A stretch of DNA of 64,000 nt from Aurelia coerulea (lineage: Eukaryota > Cnidaria > Scyphozoa > Semaeostomeae > Ulmaridae). Numbering within the stretch: position 1 is the stretch's first letter; the number at the start of each line of letters is the position of its first letter. A program made the position numbers and the translations under genes. A model generated the notes under the pieces. The model was not told where the DNA came from. It was given only the letters and a program-made list of their open reading frames with translations, and searched no databases. Positions 36,401 to 51,400 of the stretch are shown one piece after another. The DNA is taken from the NCBI GenBank assembly GCA_039566865.1, contig CM076955.1, positions 17,963,501 through 18,027,500 of the forward strand. Reading direction: 5' to 3'.

Positions 36401-39400
36401 ATGATTTTTGAAAAATTGATGGAAAATTTTGAAAGCATTTAAATCATCGTAAATCCTAAGCCTAAGGAGGAAAAATCATATAACCTTCAAGAAAACCATA
36501 GTTTATGAAGGCCTACAATATGGCGAAAAGCAGAAATCAGTATCTTTTCTGGTTTAGGATTTAGAAACTTGATAATGTCATAGCCTCAAATTTAGTAAAT
36601 GCCGCCATTTCTAAACTAATCAAGATATCAATAAATTTCCAAGGCAAATTTACAGCAAAAAACGCTCAGTTCCTTCCAAACCATTTAATTCAAAGGAAAC
36701 TGTAATAGAATTTTACACTGACCTTTTTAAAGATTTGAGCCCTATGTTCTCAAGGGAAACAGATGTTAGTTCAAGAAACATCACATTCATTGTCTTTGAA
36801 AGATTGAAAGATTAGGTCACTCTATGGAAACTCTATCCACCTGCCCAAAGCCTGAACATAAGAAAGGAGCCAAGAAATTGTAGAAGAGGACTGTATCTTT
36901 CTGGATTTCCACTGGCGCAGAACTACTTTCACTCGCTGTGGAACAATACTCAACAAATATTACTACGAGCCCAAACTTATGATTCGTGATGACGATGCAA
37001 TGACCTCATGCTCATCAAGTCACAAGACTTCTAGGTTCTGGTAAACAAGCCCAAATTTGGTTAATTACTTATTTTAAATTAGCTTCTTTTTACGCAATGT
37101 TTTTCCCCAAAATATTACTACTAATGCGCTCCTCCACACACTCCCCCCTGCTTGACCTAGGGTTCAAGCATCTGCCTAGTTTTCCAGCCTGAGTCCACAG
37201 CCGCAGCTCTTTTACTTCTGACTGGAGGTTCTGAATGTATTTCTGCTACTGGAGTGTTTGGTTCTTCTACATCCTCGGAAACTTGTCTATTGCGAGCAAT
37301 CTGTTCCTTACCTTCTAAAGGATACAACTTCTGAATTGGTCTATCTATATAAACTGGCTTACCCTTTGCCATAAGCTTTATCTTGGCACCTCTAACTCTA
37401 CCATCTCTTCCAACTACTAACTTCTCAACAACTCCCATCTTCCAATTACATCTGCTCACCTTTTCCTCATAGACTAACACTGGCTCTCTCAGTTGGATAA
37501 TTCTATCTGGCTCTGCATGATCTAACTTGTGATACTCTCTAAGATCTGTTAGATATTCTTTACGCCATCTGCTCCAAAAATGTTCCTTCAGTTTGGCTAA
37601 ATACCTAAGTCTAGCTAGATACTTTCCTTCAGCTATATCATCTTCTAGATCTTCATCTGGAATATTCATGAGCCTTCTGCCATAAATCAAATGTGCTGGA
37701 GTTAGCACCTCACTTCCTACTTCATCATACTCGTAAGTAAGTGGTCTAGAGTTAATAGTTCCCTCAACTTCTATCAAGATAGTCTCCAATTCATCATACC
37801 TCACTCTTGCATTGCTCAACACTTTCCGCAAACATCTTTTTACTGTTCCCACCATTCTCTCGTAAAATCCTGCCATCCAGGGACTTTTCGCCAGGATGAA
37901 CTTCCATTCAATTCTATTTCTAGAAATATAACCTTTCACTTTCTCATCTTTGAATAGCTTATTAAGCAACTGTTTGGCAGCCTTAAAAGTTTTCGCATTG
38001 TCAGACAAAATAAGTTGTGGTGTACCCCTTCTGGCTGCAAATCTTCTAAGACAATTCAAAAATGCTATTGTTGATAAATCTGGCACTAATTCCAAATGGA
38101 CAGCTCGAGTAACACAACATGAGAACACTGTAATATAGCATTTACTCATCAACCCCCCTTTCTCTTTAACATAAAGCGGCCCTGCAAAGTCTATGCCTAC
38201 ATTTGCAAAAGCTGGTGCTTCTCTAACTCGAAATTCTGGTAAATCTGCAACTGGTTGAGGACTAAATGACTTTCCCTGAATCTTTCTACAAACCCAACAA
38301 TCCCTGATGGTGTTCTTAACCTTCTGTCTCCCCCTTGGGACCCAAAAACGTGACCTTAGCTCAGCTAAAGTTGCTCTCAATCCGCTGTGATAAACACGAT
38401 TATGACATTCCTTGATAATAAGCTTCGTTAAACAGTGATTCCTTGGTAGTATAATCGGTTGTTTTCCTTCTAAGCTCAAATCTGAATTGTTCAATCTACC
38501 CTTGCACTTCAGGAGTCCATTATACTCTATAATTCTAAGCTCTTTCTCAAGTCCTGCATAATTATCCTGATTTTTCAACTTTGCCTGTGCTGCTAAAATC
38601 CACACTCTCTCCGCTCCAATCATTTCATCCCTACCAAGTTCTCCATTCTTCCTTTGCACTCCCTTCTTTTTTGCCCTAAGGTTATAGATAAATCTTCTCA
38701 CATAAGCTGTAACTCTGTATAACCTGTTGAGATTAGAAAACTTCTCAATTTCCATGATGCATTCAACATTTGATGTTTCCTCAATACTCACTTTTAACAC
38801 ACATGATTTTTTCATTTCCACACTACTTTCCTCAGTTTCTATCTCAATTGCGGGTGTAGGAAATCCCTCCCCTGGGGTCTTAAGCCACTTGGGTCCATTC
38901 CACCACAATTCTGTTTCCGTCAAACCATGGGCACCCACCCCTCTAGAGCCTACATCAGCTGGATTCTCAGCACTTGGACAATAACCCCAATCTTCTTTCT
39001 TGCTCCATTTCAATATTTCGTTCACTCTATGTTTCACAAAGATCTTCCATTCATTCCTATTGGCTATCCAGCACAATACAGTTTTACTGTCTGAAAAGTA
39101 TTTTACCTGATCTATTTCTACTTCTCCTGCTAGTGCATTCCTAACTGTATCCATAAGTTGTGCTAATGTTCTAGCAGCCATTAGCTCAAGTCTAGGAATT
39201 GTCTGAGCATTCACTGGGGCAACTCGGGTCTTAGAAGTCAATAACGTTACATTAACTTCCCCCATACTCTCAGATACAAGATAAATAACGGCACAATATG
39301 CCCTCTGACTCGCATCTGCAAATCCGACCAATTTACATTTTACTGCTTCTTTTCCTGAACCATAAACACACCTAGGGATCTTAATTTCTTTCGCCCTTTC

Positions 39401-42400
39401 CAGTTCACTCATCCAACTTTTCCATCTTTTACACCTTTCACCAGTCAATTCTTGATCCCAGGGAACTTTGTCAACACAGAGCTCCTGAAACAAAACTTTC
39501 AAACTCACCACAATGGGGCTAATCACTCCCAAAGGGTCATACAAACTTGCAAGGATACTTAGAATATTCCTTTTTGTTGGATTTAATTCTCTCATTCGCT
39601 CTACCATTTTACTGAAAGAATATATAAATTCATCACTATCACAGTCCCAAAGCATTCCTAGAACCTTTTCCTTTCCCCCAACCTCTTTAGGGCCAATCGT
39701 TTCCTTAACAAATGTCTGCTCCTCATTCCCAACTTCTAATGGTCCTTTTTCACATTCTACCTTGTTCATTTCACATCGAACTTTAGGATCGTTTGTTAAC
39801 CATTTTCGCAACCTAAAGCCCCCTTTCATCATTCGTGACCTAGCCACATCAAAAAGCTTAATAGCCTCTTCAGGATTACTATGACCCCCCACCCAATCAT
39901 CAACATATAGACTTTTCTTCATTGCCTGAACAAATTTAGGATCTTCGTCTAAAAATGTATCTAAATGATATTGTACAGTAGCATTTAACAAGAACGGCGA
40001 ACAGTTTACTCCAAAAACTGCACGGCAGAATCTATATTCTATTGGGTTTACTACCTTGGCATTAACATCTTCTACCCAAAGAAACCTCAAACTATCCCTG
40101 TCCTTTTCTGCCACTTCCACATTCAAAAACGCCTTCTCTATATCTCCTACCACTGCAACTCTCTTCTCTCTAAATCGTATCAGCACATCATATAACATGG
40201 GTGTTAGAGCTGGGCCCACATGCAGACAATCATTCAATGAAACACCTTTACCCCCTGGTTTAGCTGAGGCATCATACACTACCCTTAATTTTGTAGTCTT
40301 AGCATCTTTCCTTATAACTGGGTGATGTGGGAGATAATATGGTTTTCCCTCACTTTCTAACTCGCATACTGGTTCTATAATACCCTTCTCTAACTGTTCC
40401 TTTATCACTCGATCGTACTCTACAAGGATTTCTGGTTCTTGTTGCAACCTACGTACTTGTGCTTTCAACCTTTGTAAACTGTTCCAATAATTACTTGACA
40501 ATCTTTCATGTCCTTCCTTCCAAGGTAATTCAACAGTATATCTTATCCCATTGAATGAAATTCTATCTTTCAAGGTATCATGCACATTCTCTTCCTCTCT
40601 AATCCCCACAGTCTCATAATCCCACAATTTTCTCACACTCTTCTCAAGTTCTTCAAACCCTTCTTCTTGCTTAACATCTTCATTAGCTATCACTGGTGTA
40701 TGGCCTACAAAACTAACATTCACTTCGTTCACTTTCCTCTCACCTTTCATAGGACCTGAAAGCACCCAGCCCAGCTTAGTTTCTACAGCAACGGGCTCAT
40801 GGAGCTCCCCCCGTCTTGTACCCCCTACATGGAAGCACCATAAGTAATCTGAACCAATCAAAATGTCTACTTCTAACTGCTCTTTGCCTTTGCATACATC
40901 TGAAAACCAAAGCCCTTTAAGATGACTAAATTCTGCTTTTCTGCGCTCGATATGCTCATTTCTAATACTAGATATATTCTGTACTGCATATGCCTCCATC
41001 TTTACACACTGTTTTCGATCTAATGATGCTATCTCTAACTCGAAAACCTCCTTTAACCCACGATCTTTTCCTTGCTGTCCGAACGTACTTATCTCTAGCC
41101 ATTCCTTACGCTTCGCGACTAAGCCTGCTGACTGAACTGTACGCAAAGTTATAAACGAACGCTGACTACCTGAGTCAAACAATACTCTGACTTTAACTGG
41201 TTTACTGTTGCCTTTGACTAATCCCTGTGCTGTCTGCAAAACTATACCTGTCTCCACTCCTACATGCAGTGTTGGACTCTGGCTGGCTTCTATAACAGTA
41301 GCGTGATCCCCAGAATTTTTATCACAAATTGAAACATGATGTTTACCCTTACATACCGCGCACATCAAATTAGAGTTACAACCTCCCGCCATGTGACCCT
41401 TACGCATGCAGATAAAGCATCGACCATACTTACGAACCAACTGCTTACGCTCGTTCACATCTGTAATTTCGGTACAATCTTCATGTAAATGATTTCCTTT
41501 ACAATAAGCACAAAATAATGATTTCACTGTTTTGGTTGTCAATGTGCTGGCTGATATCGGCCTAGCATCGTTCTGATTTCCTGAACTGTTCTTCGCTATC
41601 TTTCTCTCAAATTTTTGTCCCGAAATGTTATAATGTTCTTCTCTTAGTTCCACTTCAACACGCAAATAGTCCAACAATTCATCGACCGTCCAGGCATTAA
41701 AATCCCTTCCTCTTGTTAACTGCAATCGAATACCTTCGGGAAGTTTCTTTACAACTGCAGGTACAACTATACTTTGATAAGTAATCGGATCAATGTCCAA
41801 CGCTTGCAGTCCCCTGTGATTGCACTCCACCGAATCATACAATTTGCGTAATCTTGCAGCGTCCCAATCATGAAACACAGGCTGCACGTTCATCAAGGCA
41901 TCAATATGCGCTTGCTGAATGACTGACTTCTTTCCAAATCTCTGTTGTAATGCCTCCACAGCCAAATGATAATTTGCTGCGGTGGTACGAAATCCCGCTA
42001 TACATGGCTTTGCTGAATCTGTCACATAACGTCGCAAATACGCGAACTTATCAATGTCTGCCACGTCTGGATTTTTATGGACCGAACTTTCGAAAGTGTC
42101 CCAAAACTCTTGCCACTGCTCAGGTTTCCCCGTGAACTTCGACATTTCCAATTTTGGTAACCTGGCATAAACTTTGTGCTGCAAACTCTGCAAACCGCTC
42201 CCGCTTCCGCTAACTTCACCAAGACTCGAAGCCGAGTCTTGCAATTCTCTATCTTCTTTCATCACTCGATCTAATGCACGCAAGGCTGTCTTAATTTCCG
42301 ATCTAATTCCTCCTGCGTCACAAATCTCTTTCGCTAAGATGGCCTCTCCATCTTCCTTTTCTCCAACTTCCCCAGTCAACAAATCCAGTATTTCACTATC

Positions 42401-45400
42401 CAAAACTTGCACCAACTCCAGCTGTTCACTCAGTTTTGAATTTAGCTGAAATGGCAAGTCACTATTTTCCTTGAACTTTTCTTGATCGACACAATCTTTC
42501 GTTGCTTTCAAAGTTTGCGTGATGAACGCACGATGACCAGTCCTCTTCTTCAATTTCTTCTTTAGCTCTGACATTTCTTCAGGCGGAGTTCTTCAATCTT
42601 TATCTAATCTGGCTCGGTTGTGACCACGATATGGAAACTCTATCCACCTGCCCAAAGCCTGAACATAAGAAAGGAGCCAAGAAATTGTAGAAGAGGACTG
42701 TATCTTTCTGGATTTCCACTGGCGCAGAACTACTTTCACTCGCTGTGGAACAATACTCCACAAATATTACTACGAGCCCAAACTTATGATTCGTGATGAC
42801 GATGCAATGACCTCATGCTCATCAAGTCACAAGACTTCTAGGTTCTGGTAAACAAGCCCAAATTTGGTTAATTACTTATTTCAAATTAGCTTCTTTTTAC
42901 GCAATGTTTTTCCCCAAAATATTACTACTAATGCGCTCCTCCACACACTCAAAATGAGACATTATTGCCAATCCTATTGCCGACCGAGGAGGCTCTGATA
43001 GGGTTTTTGGGAGCAAAGGAGTAGGGCCAAAAACGGGCTGGAAACAAGAGAGTACGAATATGACTAATACGGAAAAAGGGAGCAAGGAGCACAAAGATCT
43101 TTGGGAAATCTGGGAAGTCAAGTCCAATTTTGAAGGGAGCATGCTGCTTTATAAGGGAGTAAGGGGGCAACAATCTTCTATCAGCGCCGCAATACTACAC
43201 CCAAATAACTTACATAAAAGGGCCCCATGATACATGAATGGCCCACTGCAATGTATTGGCCGTTGAAACACGAAGGGCAAATCTGCTAATGGTGAATGGC
43301 TTTATACTGGCCGTTGATGTTGCACAAAGGTCCATTTGAAGTGCGCGCAAATCTGAGATGTAATTAGATTTATGGAGCCAATCCACGCTTCGTGATGGGT
43401 TTTGACTGGGGATCGGCTTGGGAATATCAAATATTGGTTTGACCATGAATCGGTTTTATTATTGGCGGATTGTTATCATGGGTCAATCTTTTGACTAAAC
43501 CTTCTCATCGTTAAATGAGTTAAAACTTTGTAACGTGATTATTTAACCAAAATATGATCTCTGTTTACCGTCGAAGCTTATTGGAATCGTAAAAAACGGA
43601 AGATAGTTTCTGTGTTTATACCACGAACAGACTTGAATTAATTGATTTCATAAAGGCATTGGGAAAAAGGCCTAGATAAAAGACATGATCCTGTTTACCA
43701 TCGAATCTTGTTGGGACGGTAGAAAAAGAAATAGTTACAGTGTTTATATCCCAGACAGGCTTGCCTCAAACCTTGTTAAGTTCTTGGGAACGAAAACCAT
43801 TTTCTTGAAAAGGACTTCAAAACATGCCCTGATCAAACATATGATCTCTGTTACCGTTGAAGCGTATTGGAATGGTAGAGACAGATGAAAATAGTTGCAG
43901 TGTTTACATCAAAGACCGGCTTGAACTGTTACATTCAATTCTTTGGATTTAAATCCTCTTTCATGAATTGTACCTGCATCAAACAAATTAAGACTTGTTT
44001 TCACCAGAGTCCGGGGAACTAATTTCTCTTGCTCAGAAGCGAGGTTCTATTTAGTTTTCTTATCGGTCATACTGTTCCATGTTTACGGTTGAATTTTTGT
44101 GTTCTTTCTAGAGAACCTAGAAGATGGCCTAGAGAAATATTTAATGGAATATTGTTGCCAATATTTTGATAGATATTCAGTTTGCGTAAAAGCGCAGGAA
44201 ATGATGCGTGTCCACGTATCGGACCTTAAATATGGAACAATCTGCCCTCAGGCCTAAGATCTTCAAACATAAGGTCACAGAGAGAAAAAGTCCATGATCA
44301 GAAAGATTGCCTACCTCATTGAAACATTTAATGCAAACTTGGCTTTAAAAAATGTTCTCCCTATGATCTTCCGCGGGGGTTTTTTTCTTTTTATGATACA
44401 ACAACTTGTTCATATCGTTTCTCTATGATATCACTTCTATTATAGAAAAAAGTAAATCAAACCCCGAGGTAGATGAGTAGATATATCCTTCTTCTTTCGA
44501 TATGTGCTCCTGTTTTGCTCTTAAAAACAATTTCTGGAATGCACAACGAGCGTGCTAGCTACCTGGCTTTCAGAGAAACTTTTGCGGCTTTGCTTGTTTT
44601 GAATTACTGGTTGAGAGAATTTCTCTTTTTTGCAATCGCTAATCGCATTGAATTCAGGTGTCAACAAAAGCAACTCATGCTATTGTCTTACAAAATCTGT
44701 CCTTGTTACTGTAATGTGAATCCATATTATTCGCTTGACCAAATTGGATCTTTAGACGGTCTGAAATTTCCGCGTGCCCGCAAAGGACCCTGGGTGACAA
44801 TGGCTCTTTAAATGACCTCAGCAGCAGGAAAAACTTTCAATTTGTTCAAAAATTCAGGAAGCTTCATTAAGGAAAACGTTGAAAGAAATGAAAGTTTAAA
44901 GATTCATGAAATTATTGTATTTGTAAAATATTTCCTTTCTTTGAAAGGCATTGACGCCAAAGGTGCGTAGTTTCCGCGTTCTGAGCGGAAATTCGATTTT
45001 CAAACGACCGTTAGGAAATGATAAGACTGCATGTTTAGTTTGAAAATTGAGTTAAATTTTCCAAGCTTCAGACAACCATTATTGGCAGAATTGAGAAATT
45101 CAAATTTATGGGAGGAGGGTAGTACAAAGGGGTATTAGATAGAACGTATTCAGAGAGAGGTTTACAGAGTCTATGGAACATGACAAAGAGAATCTAGTTT
45201 ACCTACCTACCTGTTACCTGCGTGATCCTCCTATTGAATGACGTTGATGTCGTCACGGAGTCGAACTAAACCGATACCGAGTTAATTCGGTGAATTCTCC
45301 CCTTAATTGTGTTGCTCTTTTACTTTCTGATGTCACGCCTAAAAGCTCTCCCATCTTTAGGCAAACGTATTTGTGATACGTACAAGTTGGTTTTGCGAAC

Positions 45401-48400
45401 AACATTTGTTGTTGTTGTTGTTGTTGTTGTTGTGTGAGATTTGCGATAGCGCAAAATTACCCATAACTTCAGCAAACATCTTGTCTGTTGTTATTCGCGG
45501 ACAATTTTTCAACTGATGTCTAATTTGAGACAGAATGTAGTGTTCTTTGCTTGGTTTTTTCTTGTCTTTTTGTTTTTCCTTTGATTAGTCCTCTGTATGT
45601 CATCTTAGTTTTTTTCCCGGGGGGGGGGGTACTTGACTTAAATTTGTACGGGGGTGTGCCCACGAAAAAAAATTTTTTTTACCCTGCTCCAGAATTTTTC
45701 GCTCAAAATGATACCTGTTCTAGAAAAAATTGATGAAAAGTATACTCAAAAACATGAAATTTGACCGAAAAACGACCCGATCTAGCAGAATATTCCCCTT
45801 TGACATGTTTTGACAACCTGCTCTAGAAAAATTGCCTCATTTTGATACCCTGTGCTAGAAAAAATAGGTGAAAACGATACCCTTAAAAACGGCACATCCC
45901 CGTCGGACAAATATACTAAGTACCCCCCCCCCGGTTTTTTTATGCCACGGAATAGTCATAGTGTCTTGATCTTGTGGCATCGTCCTTGTTGTGTAGTTAA
46001 GTATTTTGTAAGTAGCGTAACTAGTAAACTTGTTTTGCAAATATTTATTGGAATGTAAAAAAGAAATTATCCTCGAGCCCATCCCCCTTTTATCATATTG
46101 CGAAATAATCAGTACCATTATATGCTTCGAGTTTTCTCATCTTCTTCTGCTTCTATCCACAATCTATTACAAAACCTTGGTTCACAACTGATGCTAGAGC
46201 TGCTTGAGTTTCTTATTTCGTATCAAAATGAGGCTAAAAGTTTCTTATTTGGTCACTTCACCAACCCTGAAATATTTGACATTATCGGGGCCATAGCATC
46301 TTGCCTGGGTGCCTGAGTTACCTAAGTCACCTCTGACAATCAGTGAAAACATTTATGGGTGAAAATATCCACGAATATAGGGAAGAACTTGTGTAACTTA
46401 TGTTGTGTTGTCGTCATAAAAATAAGCATCTTACAAACATGCTCCTTATACTGAAAAATGTATCAATATTTTTGAGCATTTTAGTACTTAATGAATGAAT
46501 TTTTATCAAAATAGAATTCGTTTCCCTTCCACGCGTCTTACAAACATGCTCCTTATACTAAAAAGTGTATCAATATTTTTGAGCATTTTAGTCCTTAATG
46601 AATGAATTTTTATCAAAATAGAAATCTTCTCCCTTCCACGCGTCAGAGTCTGTCACTAAATATCGTGTTCATTGTTTTTTCAATAGAAATAATCCAATGA
46701 AGAGTCCTCGCAATTAATATTGAAATTACGGCAAATTAACATCAACCCTTACATCCTTATTTCACACTGTTTCAAATAAAAATTCTCATTAATGCAGGCT
46801 TCCCAAATTACAGGATACACGCCCCAATGTTTGTTTTCAAGGCCTTGACAGAAGTTCTCACAATTTCATCGAAAGTCATATCCTTTCCAAACGACTTTCG
46901 TCTCATAAAACATAAAAAATGATACTTATAATCATGCGCTAATTGTGTCTAGTTTTTCCTCAGTTGGGAAATTAAGATAAATTATATTGATGATGCGTAG
47001 GGTAATGTTGTTATTTATCTTAAAAAGTTCAGCATTTTTTCTTATTTTATTTATTGCCTGTCATTATTGGAAACTTTCGTGCTCGTTAATCAAAGCTATT
47101 GTTTAGCTGATGGCTTAGCTAGTGCGAATATGTTGATTCGTCGCTGTATATTGGCTTGTCTTGTTATATCTATTTTACTTTTTTATAGCTTAAGAATATC
47201 CAGACAGTTATATTGTGGACCACCCTTTAGTCATTAGTTTCATGTTATTTATTTGTTTTCGATGAAACTGAAGAAGAAAATAGATAATTTTTAGTAACGG
47301 GGTTATTTATTGGATAATATTTTTGTCTGACGTTTAATATTGTTACTTATACAGGGTTACATTTTCGGCAACAAAGTGCTTTTTTTTCAGTAATTTATTT
47401 ATTTATTTATTTTTTTTATTTTTTTATTTTTGTTGAGTGGGCAGGAAGTATTTAGGCCCACTGTACATGCCGCATCCAGGCACGGGACCCCTAGTTTAAA
47501 GGGTCTGTTTCATCCAGCATGCCTTGCACGCGCCGTCTGTTGATGTTCCTTTGTTGTCCGCCACCCTTTTTTCATGGTTGCGAAGTCAAGCCTCCGAGGT
47601 CACCCATCCGGAGTTTGACCTCACTCGACCGAGCTTAACTTCAGTCTCCTGACGGAAACTGATCAAGCCGCTCGGCCACTCACCCCAAGGGGCTGTTATC
47701 CAAGGGGCATTTCATTCCCAAGAAATCTCGTACACCTTTGGCAAAAGTCCTTTTGTTTTCAAGAAAAATCCATCAAAAATCATTTAATAACTGTAGCGCA
47801 GGACTCTGCTTTTAGAAATTGTTTTATTTGTTTTGCTGGGGTGAGCAGGCCAAGAGATATTTAAGTTTAAAATTGGGAAGCTTTTTATGAGACACGCTGA
47901 ATGAACTTATGTTAGTCAGAATTATGATCACGAAAATCGATACTTTTATGACCTGCGTGGAAAAAAATGCAGACTAATGTGCTTAAAGTGCCACAAATGA
48001 TCTGGAAATTTGTTTGATTACACTGCACATTTAATGCTTTGTCATGCCTCGGTGGAATTTAGTGTTCCTCATATATGTCGAAAAGTATATCATTAGACAG
48101 TCTAACATCTAGCGGTCATATTGATAACACCTTTAATTAGGAAATTAGCTAACTGGTCTCAGCATTCATTCGTTCGTTCGTTCATGCATTCGTTCATTCA
48201 TTCATTCATTCGTTCATTCATTCATTCATTCATTCATTCATTCATTCTTTCAAGGCCTGCTATATTACAAAATTTACATTGTCTTGAAACAGTTGAAGGT
48301 GTATCCTGTTCCAGAGCCTACGGTTGCATTTATCACCATTCCAACGGCTAATTTGTTTTTTGAAAATAGGAAGGGCACTTGATTGTTTTATTTCTTGCGG

Positions 48401-51400
48401 TAGAAACTGCCACAGTTTATTTCCAAAGTAAGCAACAGTTTCAACTCTAATGGACATGTTGCGTACGTTTGGGAATTGAGTGTGTAACAAAGCCATGATG
48501 ATTAAATGATCTGAAGATTAGTTTTTTTGTTTATTTAATCAATCATTCGCTTATTTACTAATTTATTCATGTTTATTTAGGGTTGCAAAAGCAAAAGCAG
48601 CATCGAAGAGAACACAAGGCCAAATGCCGATGATATCAAAACCTGACTTAGAAGACGTTCTGTTGCGACTGGAATTGCAATATAATTGCTGCGTGCATTT
48701 CTGCGAGAGTTCTGAAGATTTAGCGCAGATGGTATGCTCCTTCACTAAAGCAGTTGCGGAGAAACCGTACAAGTACGTAAAAAGCCTTTGAGACTTGGCC
48801 ACGATTGGTAGCTACTTCAGAAAATAAAATTTTATACTTCGACAAGCTCTAATATTTTGTAAAAATGCTTGAAGATTGAACTATGAACCATTTCTTGTTT
48901 CAGGAAGACAGTTGGTGTCGCGCTCAACATGTATTTGAACAATCACGAAAAAGGCCTACCGAGGGTAAGTCACAGCAGGTTTTTTGGATCCTTCCTTCTG
49001 TCGTATTTTGGAGATGATTCGTACAATTATATCAGTTGCTGCTTTATTATGGATGCAGAAAATAGTCGATCAGTTTTGTCTAAACATAATGAATGTCTTA
49101 TTTTGGTAGATGATAACTGGGGGGGGGTGTATCTTGGTGTGCTGGTGGTACGGGGACGTGCCAGTTTAGGGTACTTTTTTCAAAAGTTGCAGAAATATGG
49201 GTATCACTTTGAGACATTTTACTAAGTTATAGGTATATCAGTTTATGACATTTGCAGAATTACGGGTCTTGTTCTAGAAAACAAAGGACAGATTTTGTAA
49301 GACAATAGCATGATTTGCTTTTGATTGACACCGCAATTCAAAGCGATTAGCGATCGCAGACAAAGGAAATTCTCTCAACCAGTAATTCAAAACAAGCAAA
49401 GCCGCAAAAGTTTCTCTGAAACCCTGGTAGCTAGCTCGCTTATTGTGCATTCCAGAAGTTGTTTTGAAGAGCAAATATGAGCATAGATCAAAAGAAGAAG
49501 GATATATCTACACATTTAACTCGGGCATTTTATTTATTTGGTTCAAAAGCCGATTGGGAGGCGATTCAATTCCCTTATTTTCTTGGGTGTTGTTAAAATA
49601 CTTACTGCTCAGCTTCTAAACCAAACAAATAGAATGCCCGTGGTAGATGTGTATATATATTCTTCTTCTTTCGATATATGCTCAAGTTTGCTCTTAAAAA
49701 CAATTTCTGGAATGCACGACGATCGCGCTAGCTACCTGGGTTTCAGAGAAGCTTTTGTGGCTTTGTTTGTTTTTAATTACTGGTTGAGGGAATTTCCTTT
49801 GTCTGCAATCGCTAATCGCTTTGAATTCAGGTGTCAACAAAATCAACTCATGCTATTGTCTTACAAAATCTGTCCTTGTTGTTCTGGAGAAAAATTCACA
49901 AACCAATATGAATCAGAGGAAATGTTTCGTAATTTGTGGATTGATGGCCCAGATTTTTCGGGCAAAATGGCACGTCCCCTTCAGATGATAGGTCAAGATA
50001 CCCCTCCCCCTTGGATAACAATCAAAGTTTGGATTGTATGCGTGGCAATCGATTCTAGTTGTGGCCTTTCCTGTCAGATTTAATGAAATCCCTTATTATT
50101 GAACAAAATGAATTTCCACATCCAAATTGGCCTTTCTTTGTGCTTCACATGTATAGAAAAATACCTGCGAGATTTATCGCAGTAACTTAAATTTGAAGGC
50201 TCGAAAAAGCATTGCTATGTAAACCTTGTTTTATCCATTTTCTAGGTAACGAAAGATGGACACGGCTTACTTGAAGTTTGGTCGAGGCAACTTCAACAGT
50301 TCAAGGGTGTCGGTTACGATACTGCTGCGGCAATTGTACAAAAATATCCATCTCCTTTAATGCTTTCTAAGGTTAGTGAAGAACCGAAGTGTTTAGATTT
50401 TACCGGGTGACTCAAAACATTATTGTATCAATTCTTTATATGCGTCTGGATGCTGTTCTTCGAGGGAGTCGCGTTTTCGTTTTCAGGCTCTATACAATTT
50501 CTTTAGATTGTTTTTAGATTGATAGATCAAGGGGAGTTCTCTAATTTCAATTGGAATGTTATTCCGCACGCTAAGACCGGTGTAGTCAAAGCCTTTTTTC
50601 GTCTTTTCTAAGTTGATCTTTAGGATTTTTAGGTTCCTACAGTTTCTGGTATTACAACGAGAAATCTCACGTCTTTGCTGAAATTTATTCCACAAGCTTT
50701 CTGGGCATAGTTTGTTGTTGATTTGCATAGCTTTTGCCTTTTGAAAACTCATCAATATTTCTTTTCCACGTTTTTCATGCAATTATAATAAAGGGCAAAA
50801 TTGTCCGATAGCATTTGATTATTCACGGTGTTAACTTAGAATTTGCGTTATTCTGATGTTTGCACAGAGCCCTGAAAGAAAATCTGGTCGATCTAATTCG
50901 TAGGCCTGCAGCTCATTTTGATTTAAAGAATGTAGCTTTGAAGAAGAATCTGGCTATGGTTCGTGAAGCAGCTTTAAAGGTGATCTGAAACGAAGATTTT
51001 TATTGATGCCAATGAATATGACTGTTGAATGATAAAGAATGCAATTTAAAATTTTTTGATATCTTGTTTCATTTTCAAGTTATCCACTATTTTGCATCAT
51101 TGACTGATGACGTCATTTTGTTTGGAAAAACTTACAAGGTTGACTCTGTTTCCAGAGGGAAATCGACTCAAACAACTTTTCTTTAGTTGAAATGCCTTTC
51201 TAAACATCGCATCAGTTCATGAGACAATTTATATTACATTTATTCAGCTTACCTTAAATGGCTCCTACAACCGTAACCTTTCAAAGATCAGATACAGCTA
51301 TATTTCCATATATAGTCGTAGTAATTTGCAAACAAAATGACGCCACCAGTTGGTACTTAAAATCAATGGATAACTTGAAAACGAAATGAGATATCAAAGA

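Larger units (their letters stand above)
36823..42945 (-). mobile_element. Complete BEL/Pao LTR retrotransposon in EME1 intron
   Basis: A 6123-bp element on the minus strand: two 316-bp LTRs, one uninterrupted 1805-codon gag-pol ORF, a candidate primer-binding site and a polypurine tract. It is flanked by the 5-bp direct repeat CACTC (36818-36822 and 42946-42950). The LTRs differ at only about two positions. It sits antisense in the 14.4-kb EME1 intron. It is structurally complete; whether it still moves is unknown. Confidence 0.95.

Noticed and set aside
37157..42574. Endogenous retrovirus with envelope
   Set aside because: The domain order and C-terminal DUF5641-type tail are those of a BEL/Pao retrotransposon; no envelope ORF is present before the 3' LTR.
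44473..44811. 112-codon ORF, and similar ORFs at 49538, 55896, 59692 and 60103
   Set aside because: All are the same reading of the foldback element arm, in both orientations; no sign of a protein beyond the shared repeat.
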